Source: Deinococcus sp. (GTDB lineage Bacteria; Deinococcota; Deinococci; Deinococcales; Deinococcaceae). From it: 42,063 nucleotides of DNA. Each line of letters begins with the position of its first letter. Within the stretch, counting starts at the first letter, position 1. The notes beneath the pieces were generated by a model. The model was not told the origin of the DNA. It ran no database searches and was given only the letters and a program-made list of their open reading frames with translations. Shown here in pieces: positions 1 through 10,020 of this stretch. Both the position numbers and the translations under genes were made by a program. The DNA lies in assembly GCF_018260555.1 (NCBI RefSeq), contig NZ_JAGLBB010000021.1, positions 1-42,063 of the forward strand, given 5' to 3'.

Positions 1-716
1 CAGCTCACGACATGCATCCACTGGAGGCGCCCATTGACCTTGCTGCCCGTCTCGTCCGCATGCAGGACGGGTTGCTGACGGAGCGCCGCTTTCAACTGGG
101 TTTCGAAGTCCTCCAGCCGGGCAGCCGCCAGATTGAGATTCAGGGCAATGGTGCCGTCACTGGGGCGCGCTCCACAGAGCGCGTCCAGAATCTCGCTCGT
201 CCGTTCCATGGGCACGAAATGCGCGGCGTTGAGATACACCGCGAGCCCGTGAACGCGGGGGCCGTACTGCACCTGACCCGCAACATCTCGAGGGAATGGC
301 GCCTGTTGGCGGTGGCGACACGTGGGACAGACCTTGACGTGCGCGCGATACTCCTTGACGTGGAGGCGGAGTTCCGGCAGGTCGTGAACTTGCCGGGCGA
401 CCGTCGTCTGGGGAGTGACGTCGTCCCAGACGTGTCCGCAGGGACAGGTGCCAGTGAGGGGGAGGGTGACGATCTCATCTGGATGTGTGGACATTTTGAG
501 CGTTTTCCCCGGATGACCGGGCTGAGCGCCAGAAGACCGCGCGGTCTTCTGGCGCTCACTCTTGGGTACCCAGGGCTTGTCCTGACTGGGAGGCTGACTG
601 GACGTGGTGCTGTTTCGGGCCAGTTGAGCTTTGATAGTGCGAAGTTCAGCCAGCACCTCAGCGAGCTGGGCTTCGAGTCTGGCGCAGTTTGGGCAGGCAT
701 CGTCAGCGATACCCAG
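1..716 (-). CDS. IS66-family transposase (TnpC-like), 5' part, cut by window edge
   Basis: Reading the minus strand from about 716 gives one open frame to the left edge. It has an N-terminal coiled-coil stretch after a CPNC pair, then a Ser/Gln/Pro linker, a zinc-finger region (CPCGHVWDD, later CPTCRHRQ), and an IS66 catalytic-domain start including NAAHFVPMER and HADETGSKVNG, whose Asp is the first DDE acidic residue. This order is typical of the IS66 TnpC transposase. The remaining roughly 250-300 residues lie outside the window. No in-frame ATG exists near the 5' end. After an in-frame TAG at 722-720 the options are CTG at 716, ATC at 710 or GTG at 656, so the start is uncertain. A longer-looking ORF in another frame (742 to 140) is a shadow. 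No accessory tnpA/tnpB gene is visible to the right, so the element may be a one-gene IS66 type or may lack its accessory genes. Confidence 0.85.
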   Translation of the reverse strand, partial: MGIADDACPNCARLEAQLAEVLAELRTIKAQLARNSTTSSQPPSQDKPWVPKSERQKTARSSGAQPGHPGKTLKMSTHPDEIVTLPLTGTCPCGHVWDDVTPQTTVARQVHDLPELRLHVKEYRAHVKVCPTCRHRQQAPFPRDVAGQVQYGPRVHGLAVYLNAAHFVPMERTSEILDALCGARPSDGTIALNLNLAAARLEDFETQLKAALRQQPVLHADETGSKVNGRLQWMHVVS

Positions 717-761
717 ACTCTACACTTTGCGCCGCACCCCACCCCCCTGCTGAGCAGTTAC
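717..761 (-). mobile_element. Probable IS66-type element terminus
   Basis: On the minus strand the sequence GTAACTGCTCAGCA starts at 761, just before sequence matching the interior of repeat family A. IS66 elements often begin with GTAA. I infer that 761 is the outer end of the insertion sequence. The other end is outside the window, so neither the inverted repeat nor an 8-bp target duplication can be checked. Confidence 0.45.
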
Positions 762-795
762 GGTGCAGTTCCGAATCAATCGGGATCCGCGTGAG
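762..795 (+). repeat. Repeat family A, fragment A0 beside the IS66 end
   Basis: The stretch GGTGCAGTTCCGAATCAATC matches the interior of the full A copy at 25618-25762. The terminal TACGGATTCCG arm expected just upstream is replaced by the IS66 end. This suggests the IS inserted within a pre-existing A element. Confidence 0.6.
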
Positions 796-834
796 TCCCG
801 TCGCAAGCTGTGCCCGGAGTCTGGTGCAACGTCG

Positions 835-1416
835 TTAGCGGCGTAGCCAGTCGGTGGCCCAGCGGGTCACGGCGGGCATGACGAGGTAGGTCATGGCCAG
901 CACGACCACGATGATCTGCGGCAGTGCCCGCACGGGCATGGGGTAGTGGCCCAGCCAGGGGTTCAGGGCTTCTCCGAACAGCCATGAGGTGCTGACGGTG
1001 ACGGGGTACAGGGCGGCGAGCGTGAGGAGCGCCATCTTCCAGCGGGGCGGCTGGCGCAGGCGGGGGGCGGCGGGCGGCGTGAACCAGAAGTCCAGGCCGG
1101 GTTGTTTCTCGAAACTGACGTGTTCATCGACCAGTGGCGCGGCGCGTGAGAGCCATTCGGCGCGTTCCGGCGAGAGTTCCCAGGCGGCGGCGGCGCTCAC
1201 GGAGTCGAAGCGGGCCAGCAGGGTGTACTCCTGCTCGCCGGGCGGCGGGCGAACCACGCCGGTGCCCCGGTGGCCGGGATTGCGGGCGAGCAGGGCGTTC
1301 GCTTCGGTCAGCAGGGCCTCGTACTCGCCTTCCCGGCCGGGGCGGATGCGGCGGCGGAAGACCAGGCTGACCGGGTCGTTGGGCTGCGTGTCGGGCAGGT
1401 GCAGGTCGCCGCTCAC
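835..1416 (-). CDS. Antibiotic biosynthesis monooxygenase-domain membrane protein
   Basis: 193 residues. Residues about 15-100 (VSLVFRRRIRPGREGEYEALL through the EQEYTLLARFDS and W/E-rich segment) match the ABM/YgiN ferredoxin-like fold. The C-terminal half carries two hydrophobic helices (about 128-147 and 163-183) separated by a short loop with GHYPMPVR, so the domain is membrane-tethered. This ABM plus two-TM layout is known in bacterial proteins of unknown role; a monooxygenase activity is not established by the sequence. The start is GTG at 1416, overlapping the stop of the upstream exporter by 4 bp (GTGA), which implies translational coupling. It is the last gene of the hisD-EamA-ABM operon. 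Confidence 0.8.
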   Translation of the reverse strand: MSGDLHLPDTQPNDPVSLVFRRRIRPGREGEYEALLTEANALLARNPGHRGTGVVRPPPGEQEYTLLARFDSVSAAAAWELSPERAEWLSRAAPLVDEHVSFEKQPGLDFWFTPPAAPRLRQPPRWKMALLTLAALYPVTVSTSWLFGEALNPWLGHYPMPVRALPQIIVVVLAMTYLVMPAVTRWATDWLRR

Positions 1417-2341
1417 GCGCCCTCACTGGCGGCGGGCTCGGGAGCGGGCCCGGCGGCCGGGGCGTGGTGGGGCCACACGACGAGCAGCACGCCGGTCAGA
1501 ATGACGCCCAGCGCCGCCCAGCCCAGCGTGCCCAGCCGCTCGCCGCCCAGGCCGACGCCCAGCGCGACTGCCACGACCGGGTTCACGTAGGCGTAACTGG
1601 TGGCCAGCGCGGGGCGGGTGTGTGCCACGAGGTACATGTACGCAGAATACGCCAGCAGGCTGCCGAACACCGTCAGGTACGCCAGCGCCCACAGGCTGGC
1701 GGTGCTGGGCGCGCCCCAGCGTTCGCCCATCAGCAGGCTCAGCAGCAGCAGGACGCCGGCGCCGGTCAGCATCTCGGCGGCGCTGCCCATCAGGCCCGGC
1801 GGGAGCGGCAGGTGCCGGGACCACTGACTGCCGAAGGTCCAGCACAGCGGCGCCAGGACCAGCAGTGCGGCGGCCAGCGGCGTGGCCCGCAGTTCCCCGG
1901 CGTTCAGCAGCGCGATCCCGATCAGGCCCACGGCGATCCCCAGCCACTCGCGGCCGCCCGTGCGTTCCCCCCACAGCTGCCCGAACAGCGCGGCGAACAG
2001 CGGCGACACGGCGATGATCATGGCCGCCACTGAACTGCTCGCGTCCCGTTCGGCCAGCGTGACCAGGCCGGTGCCGCCGCCCAGCAGCAGCGTGCCGACG
2101 GCGGCGCTGGCCGCCCACTGCCGCGCGTTCGGGAGGGCCGCGCCGCGCAGCCGCAGCACCAGCAGCAGCAGCGCGCCCGCCACGCCGAACCGCGCGGCCA
2201 GCATGCCCAGAGGCGGCAGCGTCTCGATGGCGACCTTGATCCCGAAGTACGTGCTGCCCCACACGACGTACACGGTGCCCAGGCACAGCAGGACCAGCGG
2301 TGTCAGCGCCCGCGTGGGAGCCGGGTTCAGGGTGGGGGCGC

Positions 2342-2345
<4 letters not shown>
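1413..2345 (-). CDS. EamA-family drug/metabolite exporter
   Basis: 310 residues from the ATG at 2345, which overlaps the hisD stop (ATGA). The open frame extends 104 codons further upstream, but that part is Arg/Gly-rich shadow of hisD. About ten hydrophobic segments form two EamA repeats. The first begins VWGSTYFGIKVAIE, a hallmark of the RhaT/EamA branch of the drug/metabolite transporter superfamily; the second ends LGGERLGTLGWAALGVILTG. Family members export amino acids or metabolites across the inner membrane. Substrate is not predictable, but coupling to hisD is compatible with amino-acid or intermediate export. It ends GAGGGCGCGTGA, overlapping the next gene. Confidence 0.88.
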
Positions 2346-3664
<1,319 letters not shown>

Positions 3665-3701
3665 GATCACTCCAGAAAGAAGGGGGGGAGACGGTGGGCC
3701 A

Positions 3702-3792
3702 GATGAGCCGGGCAACGATGAGCCGGGCAACGATGAGCCGGGAAGAGGTCGGCTCTCAGTCGGCTCTCAGTCGGCCTTCAGTCGGCCTTCAG
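3702..3792. repeat. Short tandem repeats (15-bp and 11-bp units) upstream of hisD
   Basis: GATGAGCCGGGCAAC occurs at 3702 and 3717 with a partial third copy at 3732. This is followed by four 11-bp units, TCGGCTCTCAG twice (3749, 3760) and TCGGCCTTCAG twice (3771, 3782). The last unit overlaps the stop codon of the upstream gene (3789-3791). Confidence 0.9.
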
Positions 3793-4490
3793 GGGCGTCG
3801 GCGGCGTTCCGGCGTGCCGGCTGGCGCGGCCCGGCGACCCGGCGCGGCCACCACGTTCGCCTCGACCGGTCCGAAATCGGTGGGTTGAATCAGGCGCATC
3901 AGCCGCCACGGCGCGGCCTGCTCGACGAACACGTACGCGCCGCCGGGCCGCAGGTAGAAGGCGCTGCACGGCCTGCCCCCGATCTCCTGATCCGGTAGCC
4001 GCTGAATCAGGACCCGGCCGCCCGTGAGTTGCGCGTGCGTGCGTTCCGGCGTGGCCGGGTCGCCCGCGCCTTCCGGGGTGGCCTGCGCCACCTGGGCGCG
4101 CAGCCACAGCAGCAGGCTGACCGGGTCCTGGTAGTCGGTGGTCAGGGGCGCGCTGGCCTCATCGCGGCCCTGGCGGAGCGTGACCAGTCCGCTGCGCCGG
4201 TCGAAGCTCGCCTCGAAGGCGGCGCGGCTCCGCCCGTCCCCCTCGGCGTACCCGAGGCTGGTGAACTGCCGGGGGTGCAGGCGGCTGGTCTGCACCCGCC
4301 GGATCTCGGGCAGCACGCCGCCGAAATCGGTCTGCACGCGCGCCACGACGACGCTGCGCTCCGGGTGGATGGCCCACTGCTGCTCACCGGCGTAGCGGCC
4401 GCCCAGCGTCAGGGTCAGCGTGAACGCTTCCGGCGCGGCGTACAACTGACCGGCCGCTGCGCCCAGGGCGGGGCCGCCGGGCGCTGTCAC
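3789..4490 (-). CDS. DUF3108-like protein of unknown function
   Basis: 233 residues, beta-rich by inspection. The FTLTLTLGGRYAGEQQW start and the DYQDPVSLLLWLRAQV segment (about residue 120) resemble DUF3108-type proteins, where a conserved Asp-Pro-x-Ser leads into a hydrophobic Leu/Arg stretch. There is no obvious signal peptide or membrane helix from this start. The start is GTG at 4490, overlapping the deoB stop by 4 bp (GTGA), so it is translationally coupled to phosphopentomutase, although no functional link is evident. The C-terminus is low-complexity Arg/Pro-rich (TPERRRRP). The family assignment is tentative. Confidence 0.6.
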   Translation of the reverse strand: MTAPGGPALGAAAGQLYAAPEAFTLTLTLGGRYAGEQQWAIHPERSVVVARVQTDFGGVLPEIRRVQTSRLHPRQFTSLGYAEGDGRSRAAFEASFDRRSGLVTLRQGRDEASAPLTTDYQDPVSLLLWLRAQVAQATPEGAGDPATPERTHAQLTGGRVLIQRLPDQEIGGRPCSAFYLRPGGAYVFVEQAAPWRLMRLIQPTDFGPVEANVVAAPGRRAAPAGTPERRRRP

Positions 4491-5662
4491 GTGAGCAGCG
4501 GCCAGAAGCTCTCGCCCGGGCCGGTCCAGTCGGCGCCCAGCGCGTCGGCGGCGGTGGCGCCCACGTCCGCGAAGGTGGCGCGCTCACCCAGGTCCACACC
4601 CACCGCCCCGGCGCGGTGCGCCAGCAGCAGCCCGTACTCGCGGGTGTGGTCCGATCCCTTCCAGGTGGGGTCGTTCCCGTGGTCGCTGATGATGACCAGT
4701 GCGCCCCCGGCGGGCACGGCGGCGATCAGGTCCGGCAGGGCCGCGTCGAACTGCGCCAGGCAGGCGCTGTAGCCCTGCGGGTCGCGGCGGTGCCCGAAAC
4801 GACTGTCGAAATCCACCAGGTTCGTGAAGATCAGGCCGCTCGTGCCCTCGGCCCCGGCGCGGCGCATGCGTTCCAGGGTCCTGGCGATACCGTCGGCGTT
4901 GTCGTCGGTGTGGATCTCCTCCGTGAAGCCCCGGTGCGCGTAGATGTCCGGAATCTTCCCGATGCCCACGACCGCCCGCCCCGCGTCTTTCAGGGCGTCC
5001 AGCACGGTGGGCGGCGGGATCAGGCTGAAGTCCTTGCGGTGCTCGTTCACCCGCTCGAAGGGACGCTCGCCCCGGAACGGACGGGCGATCACGCGGGCCA
5101 CGGCGTACCTGCCCTGCAGGATCTCGCGCGCGGCGGCGCACCACGCGTACAGCGTCTCCAGCGGTACCACGTCCTCGTGCGCAGCAATCTGGAACACACT
5201 GTCCGCGCTGGTGTACACGATGGGTTTGCCCGTTCGCACGTGCTCCTCCCCGAAGTCCACGAGCACGTTGGTTCCGCTGTACGGGCGGTTGCACAGGTGC
5301 CCGGTGCCGGTCGCCGCGTCGAAGCGGTCCATCACCTCGGGCGGAAAGCCGTCCGGGAACACCTGGAAAGCGTGTTCCAGTTGCACGCCCATGAACTCCC
5401 AGTGGCCGGTGCTGGTGTCCTTGCCGGGACTGACCTCCCGCATCCGCCCGAACGCTCCCTGCGCGGGAACGTCCGGAATGGTCGCCGGGCTGGTCTGCAC
5501 GGTCGGCACGCGCGCCAGCCCCAGCGCCGCGAGGTTCGGCAGCGCCACGGGCGCGGCCTGCAGGGTGTGGTTCAGGGTGTGGGCGCCGGTATCCCCGAAA
5601 CTTGCGGCGTCCGGTAGTTCGCCGGCACCCACGGAATCCAGGACGACAATGGTCAGTAACAT
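4487..5662 (-). CDS. deoB: Phosphopentomutase
   Basis: 391 residues, the normal family length. Interconverts ribose/deoxyribose 1-phosphate and 5-phosphate in nucleoside salvage; it belongs to the alkaline phosphatase superfamily with two Mn2+. Diagnostic motifs are VVLDSVGAGELPDAASFGDTG at the N-terminus (metal Asp), SPGKDTSTGHWEFMG (the phospho-accepting Thr region), IPDIYAHRG, NLVDFDSRFGHRRDP and ISDHGNDP (metal Asp/His). The start is ATG at 5662, placed 7 nt after a TAGACT box, arguing for a leaderless mRNA; the open frame extends further upstream only as shadow. Its stop overlaps the GTG of the DUF3108-like gene. Divergent from lptB. Confidence 0.95.
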   Translation of the reverse strand: MLLTIVVLDSVGAGELPDAASFGDTGAHTLNHTLQAAPVALPNLAALGLARVPTVQTSPATIPDVPAQGAFGRMREVSPGKDTSTGHWEFMGVQLEHAFQVFPDGFPPEVMDRFDAATGTGHLCNRPYSGTNVLVDFGEEHVRTGKPIVYTSADSVFQIAAHEDVVPLETLYAWCAAAREILQGRYAVARVIARPFRGERPFERVNEHRKDFSLIPPPTVLDALKDAGRAVVGIGKIPDIYAHRGFTEEIHTDDNADGIARTLERMRRAGAEGTSGLIFTNLVDFDSRFGHRRDPQGYSACLAQFDAALPDLIAAVPAGGALVIISDHGNDPTWKGSDHTREYGLLLAHRAGAVGVDLGERATFADVGATAADALGADWTGPGESFWPLLT

Positions 5663-5669
5663 GCCGCCC

Positions 5670-5675
5670 AGTCTA
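5670..5675 (-). promoter_or_regulatory. -10 box TAGACT of deoB (leaderless)
   Basis: TAGACT lies on the minus strand 7 nt before the ATG at 5662, matching the spacing seen at about 20 other genes here. Confidence 0.7.
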
Positions 5676-5703
5676 ATCCGCTGGCCGGCCGTCACTCCCC
5701 GCG

Positions 5704-5748
5704 CCCGGCCACACTCTGCCCGGCCACACTCTGCCCGGCCACACTCTG
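5704..5748. repeat. Three perfect 15-bp tandem repeats in the deoB/lptB divergent region
   Basis: CCCGGCCACACTCTG occurs three times without mismatch (5704, 5719, 5734), followed by a partial unit. It sits between the two divergent promoters. Confidence 0.95.
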
Positions 5749-5794
5749 TGCCCGGCCCTGCGGGATCATCACGGGCCTCACGGGGGGCGCGTGG

Positions 5795-5800
5795 TACGCT
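5795..5800 (+). promoter_or_regulatory. -10 box TACGCT of lptB (leaderless)
   Basis: TACGCT is 6 nt before the GTG at 5807. There is no Shine-Dalgarno between them. Confidence 0.65.
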
Positions 5801-5806
5801 GCGGAC

Positions 5807-6598
<792 letters not shown>

Positions 6599-6659
6599 GC
6601 CCCGCTGTGCCTGACGTGACCCCAGTCGCGGGCGCTGCCGCCCACCGGAGACCCTGAAG

Positions 6660-8375
6660 ATGCTGTGGCTGTTCCTTCCCTTCGTGATCGTGCTCTCGGG
6701 CGTGGTCGCCTACGCCGCGGACACCATCGCCCGCAAGGCCGGTCGCAAGCACATCCGCCTGTTCGGGCTGCGCCCCAAGACCACCGCGCTGCTCGTGGCG
6801 GTGCTGTCCGGCATGGGCATCAGCGCCGCCAGCCTCGCCGCGTTCCTGGCCCTGAACAGCAGCGCCGTGAACACCATCGCCCAGGCCGACCAGCTGCGCC
6901 CCCAGCTCGAAGCGCTCCGCACCGAGATCGGGCGCGTGCAGGCCGACCTGAGCAGCGCCCAGGCCGAACGCGACCGCGCGCAGCAGGAAGCGCAGACGCT
7001 GCGTGAACAGCAGCAGGCCGCGCAGCGCGACCTGAAAAGCACCCGCGCCGACCTGAACGCCGCGCGCGCCGCCGAACAGCTTCTCGCGAAGCAGGCCGCT
7101 GACCTTCAGCAGCGCGTGAGCAGCCTGACCACCACCCGCTCCTCGCTGGAACGCCGCGCCAAGGAAAGCCGCCTGAAACTCACGCAGATCGAACAGGCCC
7201 TGACCAGCAGCCAGCGGCGCGCCCAGGCGCTCGACGCGCAGGTTGTGGACCTCGCCGCGCGCATCGCCCTGAGTGAACAGGAAACCCGCACCGCGCAGGA
7301 ACGCGCCGCCGCCGCCCAGCGGGCCGCCGAGCAGGCCCAGGCGCGCGCCGCCACGCAGCAGAAGGTCGCGCAGGCCGCCCAGCAGGCCGCCCGCGCCCAG
7401 ACCGCCCAGGCAGGCGCGCAGGTCGCGGCCCTCAGCGCCCAGCTGCGCGACCTGAACGCCTCGCGCGCCAATGCCGGCGCCGCCCTGACCAGCGCCCAGC
7501 AGGCCCTGAAAGCCGCGCAGGCCGCCCTGGCCCGCGCCCGCGAGCAGCAGCAGGCCGCGCAGCAGACCCGTGACCGCCTGCTGGCCGAACGCACCGGGCT
7601 GACCAGCGACCGCGACGCCGCCGCCCGCGACCGTGACCGCGTGCGCGCCGAACTGACCACCCTTCAGGCGCAGCAGGCGCAACTGCGCGCCCAGCAGACC
7701 CAGCTGCGCGCCAGCAACGAGGCGCTGGGCCGCGACCTGGCCGCCGCCCGTGACACGCTGGGCAAACTGCAAGACGAGTACTCCAGCAGCCGCGCCGAAC
7801 TGAGCGCCAGCCGCAACACGGACCTCGCGTACCCCAAGAACGACCTCGTGTACGCCGCCGTCGTCCCCAGCGTGCGCAACCTCGATACCTTCCTGGCCGA
7901 CGCCGCCCGCAGCGCCCAGACGCGCGGCGCCAGGGGTGCGCCCAGCGCCCGCCTGAACGCCCAGGCCCGCACGGCCCTGGAAACCAAGTTACGTGGGCTG
8001 AACGTCAGCACCTTCGTGCAGTGCCGCGCCGCGCAGAACGCCGCCGCCGGGTTCCCGGTCGATCTGACCTGTGACGCCCGCCCCAACGCCGTGCTGTACC
8101 GGGCAAATCAGGTGATCCGCCGCGCCGCCGTGAACCTGCGCGCCACGCCCGGCGCCCTGCAGGAACAGCTGAGCGACCTGGTGCGCGACACCGTTCTGGA
8201 CATCACCACGCGCGGCGTGCCCAGCGAGTACGTCAAGGGCCTGGACGTAACCGAGTTCGTGGCCCTGCTGGGCCGCCTGGACGCCCGCAGCGGCAACGTG
8301 GCTACCGTCGGCATCGCCGCGCGGCAGGACGTGCGCCCCGGCAGCCGCGTGGACCTGTACCCCGTGCTGCCCTGA
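6660..8375 (+). CDS. DUF3084 coiled-coil membrane protein
   Basis: 571 residues. N-terminal membrane helix (1-20), a basic RKHIRLFGLRPKTTA loop, a second helix (about 42-66), then some 300 residues of Ala/Gln/Arg-rich heptads forming a very long coiled coil. A globular C-terminal domain starts near DLAYPKNDLVYAAVVPS (about residue 385). This layout matches DUF3084, found mainly in cyanobacteria and Deinococci; its function is unknown. The start is ATG at 6660 with GGAG about 9 nt upstream. Gene order lptB then DUF3084 suggests an envelope or export role; the coiled coil could span the periplasm. The Ala/Gln richness of the coil is unusual in degree. Confidence 0.85.
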   Translation: MLWLFLPFVIVLSGVVAYAADTIARKAGRKHIRLFGLRPKTTALLVAVLSGMGISAASLAAFLALNSSAVNTIAQADQLRPQLEALRTEIGRVQADLSSAQAERDRAQQEAQTLREQQQAAQRDLKSTRADLNAARAAEQLLAKQAADLQQRVSSLTTTRSSLERRAKESRLKLTQIEQALTSSQRRAQALDAQVVDLAARIALSEQETRTAQERAAAAQRAAEQAQARAATQQKVAQAAQQAARAQTAQAGAQVAALSAQLRDLNASRANAGAALTSAQQALKAAQAALARAREQQQAAQQTRDRLLAERTGLTSDRDAAARDRDRVRAELTTLQAQQAQLRAQQTQLRASNEALGRDLAAARDTLGKLQDEYSSSRAELSASRNTDLAYPKNDLVYAAVVPSVRNLDTFLADAARSAQTRGARGAPSARLNAQARTALETKLRGLNVSTFVQCRAAQNAAAGFPVDLTCDARPNAVLYRANQVIRRAAVNLRATPGALQEQLSDLVRDTVLDITTRGVPSEYVKGLDVTEFVALLGRLDARSGNVATVGIAARQDVRPGSRVDLYPVLP

Positions 8376-8428
8376 CCCGCGCCACGTCACGTCAGCCCGG
8401 CTGGCAGCTGTGCATCAGACGCAGCAGG

Positions 8429-8434
8429 TACACT
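8429..8434 (+). promoter_or_regulatory. -10 box TACACT of the solute-binding protein gene (leaderless)
   Basis: TACACT is 6 nt before the ATG at 8441, with no Shine-Dalgarno between. Confidence 0.7.
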
Positions 8435-8440
8435 CCGCGC

Positions 8441-9643
8441 ATGCGCTCACTGGCCTGCCTGCTGACCCTGACCCTGCTGCTCCCCGCCTCCGCGCAGGCC
8501 GCGCCGGTCCGCGTGGAATTCTGGCACGCCATGACCGGCGTGAAAGACACCGTCGCCGCCTACGCCCGCGATTTCAACCGCTCGCAGGGCACCTACGAGA
8601 TCGTGCCGGTCGCGCAGGGCAACTACCGCGAACTGCTGCCCAAACTCCAGGCGGCCATCAAGAGCGGCCGCGCGCCCGCCCTGGCACAACTGGAATTCAC
8701 GCAGTTCCCCGCGCTGGCCGCCGCCGGGCAACTGTCGGACCTGACCCGCACCGTGGACGCCCTGCCCGCCGCCCTGCGAAACGACTTCTACCCGGCCGTG
8801 TGGCGCGCCGGCGAGATGGGCGGGCGCACCTACGGCCTGCCCTGGAACGTCAGCGTTCCGGTCCTGATGTTCAACGCCCGCATCCTGGAAAACGCCGATC
8901 AGAAGGTCCCGGACACCTGGGCGGACCTGGAACGCGTCAGCCGCGCCCTCGCCACGGGCGGCCGCCGACCCCTGGTGGTCGCCGCCGACGCCTGGACCTT
9001 CGAGGCGAACGTCCTGTCACGCGGCGGGACGCTCAGCAGCGGCCAGGAACCCCGCCTGAACAGCCCGGGCGCCACCGAGGCCCTCACGCAGCTGGCCCGC
9101 ATGAGTGCCGCCGCCCAGGCGCAGCCCCGCACCCTGAACGAGGCCACCCGCGCCGCTATCGACTTTGCGCGCGGCCAGAACGTGTTCGTACTCGCCAGCG
9201 TCGCCAACTGGACCGACGCGCGCCGACTCCCGCTGTTCAAGCTGGGCGTCGCGCCGTTCCCCTGCGAGAAGGTCGGCGCGTGCACGGTCCCGCTGGGCGG
9301 CGCGACCCTGGCCGTCCCGGCCGGCACCCCTGCCGCCGAGCAGGCCGGAGCCGCCGCGTTCTGGCAGTTCCTGAACACCCCTGACCGGCTGGCCAACTGG
9401 GTGCAGGCCACCGCCTACGCCCCGCCCCGCCGCGCCGCCGTGCCCCTGCTCGAAGGCTGGTACGCGAAGAACCCGCAACTGCGCGCCGCGCACGCCCAGA
9501 TGAACCGCGCCGTGCCGCGCCCCACCACGCCCGCCTACGCCACCTGGACGGCCCTGCTGGAAACCGCCATTCAGAAGGCCACCAGCGGAACGATGAGCGC
9601 CAAGGCCGCGCTCGACGAGGCGCAGGCTCAGGCGCAGCGTTGA
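8441..9643 (+). CDS. ABC transporter extracellular solute-binding protein, family 1 (UgpB-like)
   Basis: 400 residues with a Sec signal peptide (hydrophobic 5-15, cleavage near ASAQAA, no lipobox Cys). The mature protein begins VRVEFWHAMTGVKDTVAAYARDFNRSQ, a signature of the sn-glycerol-3-phosphate/maltose-type family, and continues with PALAQLEFTQFPAL and YGLPWNVSVPVLMFNA. It resembles UgpB most, so glycerol-3-phosphate or a related glycerophosphodiester or sugar is a reasonable ligand guess. No permease or ATPase genes adjoin it, so it is an orphan or works with components encoded elsewhere. The last bases of the gene are part of a 19-bp direct repeat (see 9631-9683). Confidence 0.85.
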   Translation: MRSLACLLTLTLLLPASAQAAPVRVEFWHAMTGVKDTVAAYARDFNRSQGTYEIVPVAQGNYRELLPKLQAAIKSGRAPALAQLEFTQFPALAAAGQLSDLTRTVDALPAALRNDFYPAVWRAGEMGGRTYGLPWNVSVPVLMFNARILENADQKVPDTWADLERVSRALATGGRRPLVVAADAWTFEANVLSRGGTLSSGQEPRLNSPGATEALTQLARMSAAAQAQPRTLNEATRAAIDFARGQNVFVLASVANWTDARRLPLFKLGVAPFPCEKVGACTVPLGGATLAVPAGTPAAEQAGAAAFWQFLNTPDRLANWVQATAYAPPRRAAVPLLEGWYAKNPQLRAAHAQMNRAVPRPTTPAYATWTALLETAIQKATSGTMSAKAALDEAQAQAQR

Positions 9644-9683
9644 TCCAGGCGCAGTACTGAGACAGGCGCAGCGTTGATCCAGG
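9631..9683. repeat. 19-bp direct repeat spanning the binding-protein stop codon
   Basis: GGCGCAGCGTTGATCCAGG occurs at 9631-9649, including the TGA of the preceding gene, and again at 9665-9683. The 34-bp period suggests a local duplication. Confidence 0.85.
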
Positions 9684-9716
9684 GGCTCTCAGCCCTGACG
9701 GCGGCGGGTCGGGGCG

Positions 9717-9722
9717 TACACT
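9717..9722 (+). promoter_or_regulatory. -10 box TACACT of the 51-aa membrane protein gene
   Basis: TACACT is 7 nt before the ATG at 9730, the leaderless arrangement. It supports this short ORF as a real gene. Confidence 0.65.
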
Positions 9723-9729
9723 GGCGCGC

Positions 9730-9885
9730 ATGAACGCCCTGTACCTGCTGTTGACCCTGGCCGTCGCCGCGCTGCTGCTCATGTTCCTGCTGCGTCCCGG
9801 CGTGGCCCGCGCCGGGACTGTATGGGGACTCGCCGCGACCCTGCCGCTGCTGGCGGCGCTGGTCGTGGCCCTGGGCCGGCAGTAA
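9730..9885 (+). CDS. Small two-helix membrane protein (51 aa), unknown
   Basis: Translation gives a 51-residue protein beginning MNALYLLLTLAVAALLLMF and ending VALGRQ. It has two hydrophobic helices (3-21 and 30-48) joined by a basic loop, RPGVARAG, as expected of a small inner-membrane protein with both ends on the same side. A TACACT box lies 7 nt before the ATG, the same promoter architecture as neighbouring genes. The TAA stop is immediately followed by repeat element A1. No family is recognised; the length, start context and lack of disrupted codons argue for a genuine gene. Confidence 0.65.
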   Translation: MNALYLLLTLAVAALLLMFLLRPGVARAGTVWGLAATLPLLAALVVALGRQ

Positions 9886-10020
9886 GACGGACTGCCGCTC
9901 CACTGCGCCACAGTTGGAAGGGCGCCGCCTGCGGCTCCATACCGCGAAGGGGCGTCTGCTCTTCCTCCTCGCGTCCGCTCGGATGGATTCGGGATTGCAC
10001 CGGTTCAACCGCAGTGCGTC
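9886..10020 (+). repeat. Repeat family A, full copy A1, filling the gap between two stop codons
   Basis: 135 bp beginning GACGGACTGCCG and ending CGCAGTGCGTC, so the termini are near-perfect inverted repeats. It starts at the base after the TAA of the small membrane protein (9883-9885) and ends at the base before the TTA stop of the convergent ktrA gene (10021-10023). Internal sequence matches A3, A4 and A6. Confidence 0.9.

Noticed and set aside
12..794. Long plus-strand ORF across the left edge
   Set aside because: It is the antisense of a clear IS66 transposase frame, and its translation has no recognisable protein features.
5704..5748. Mini CRISPR-like array
   Set aside because: The 15-bp units are directly adjacent with no spacers, and there are no cas genes.
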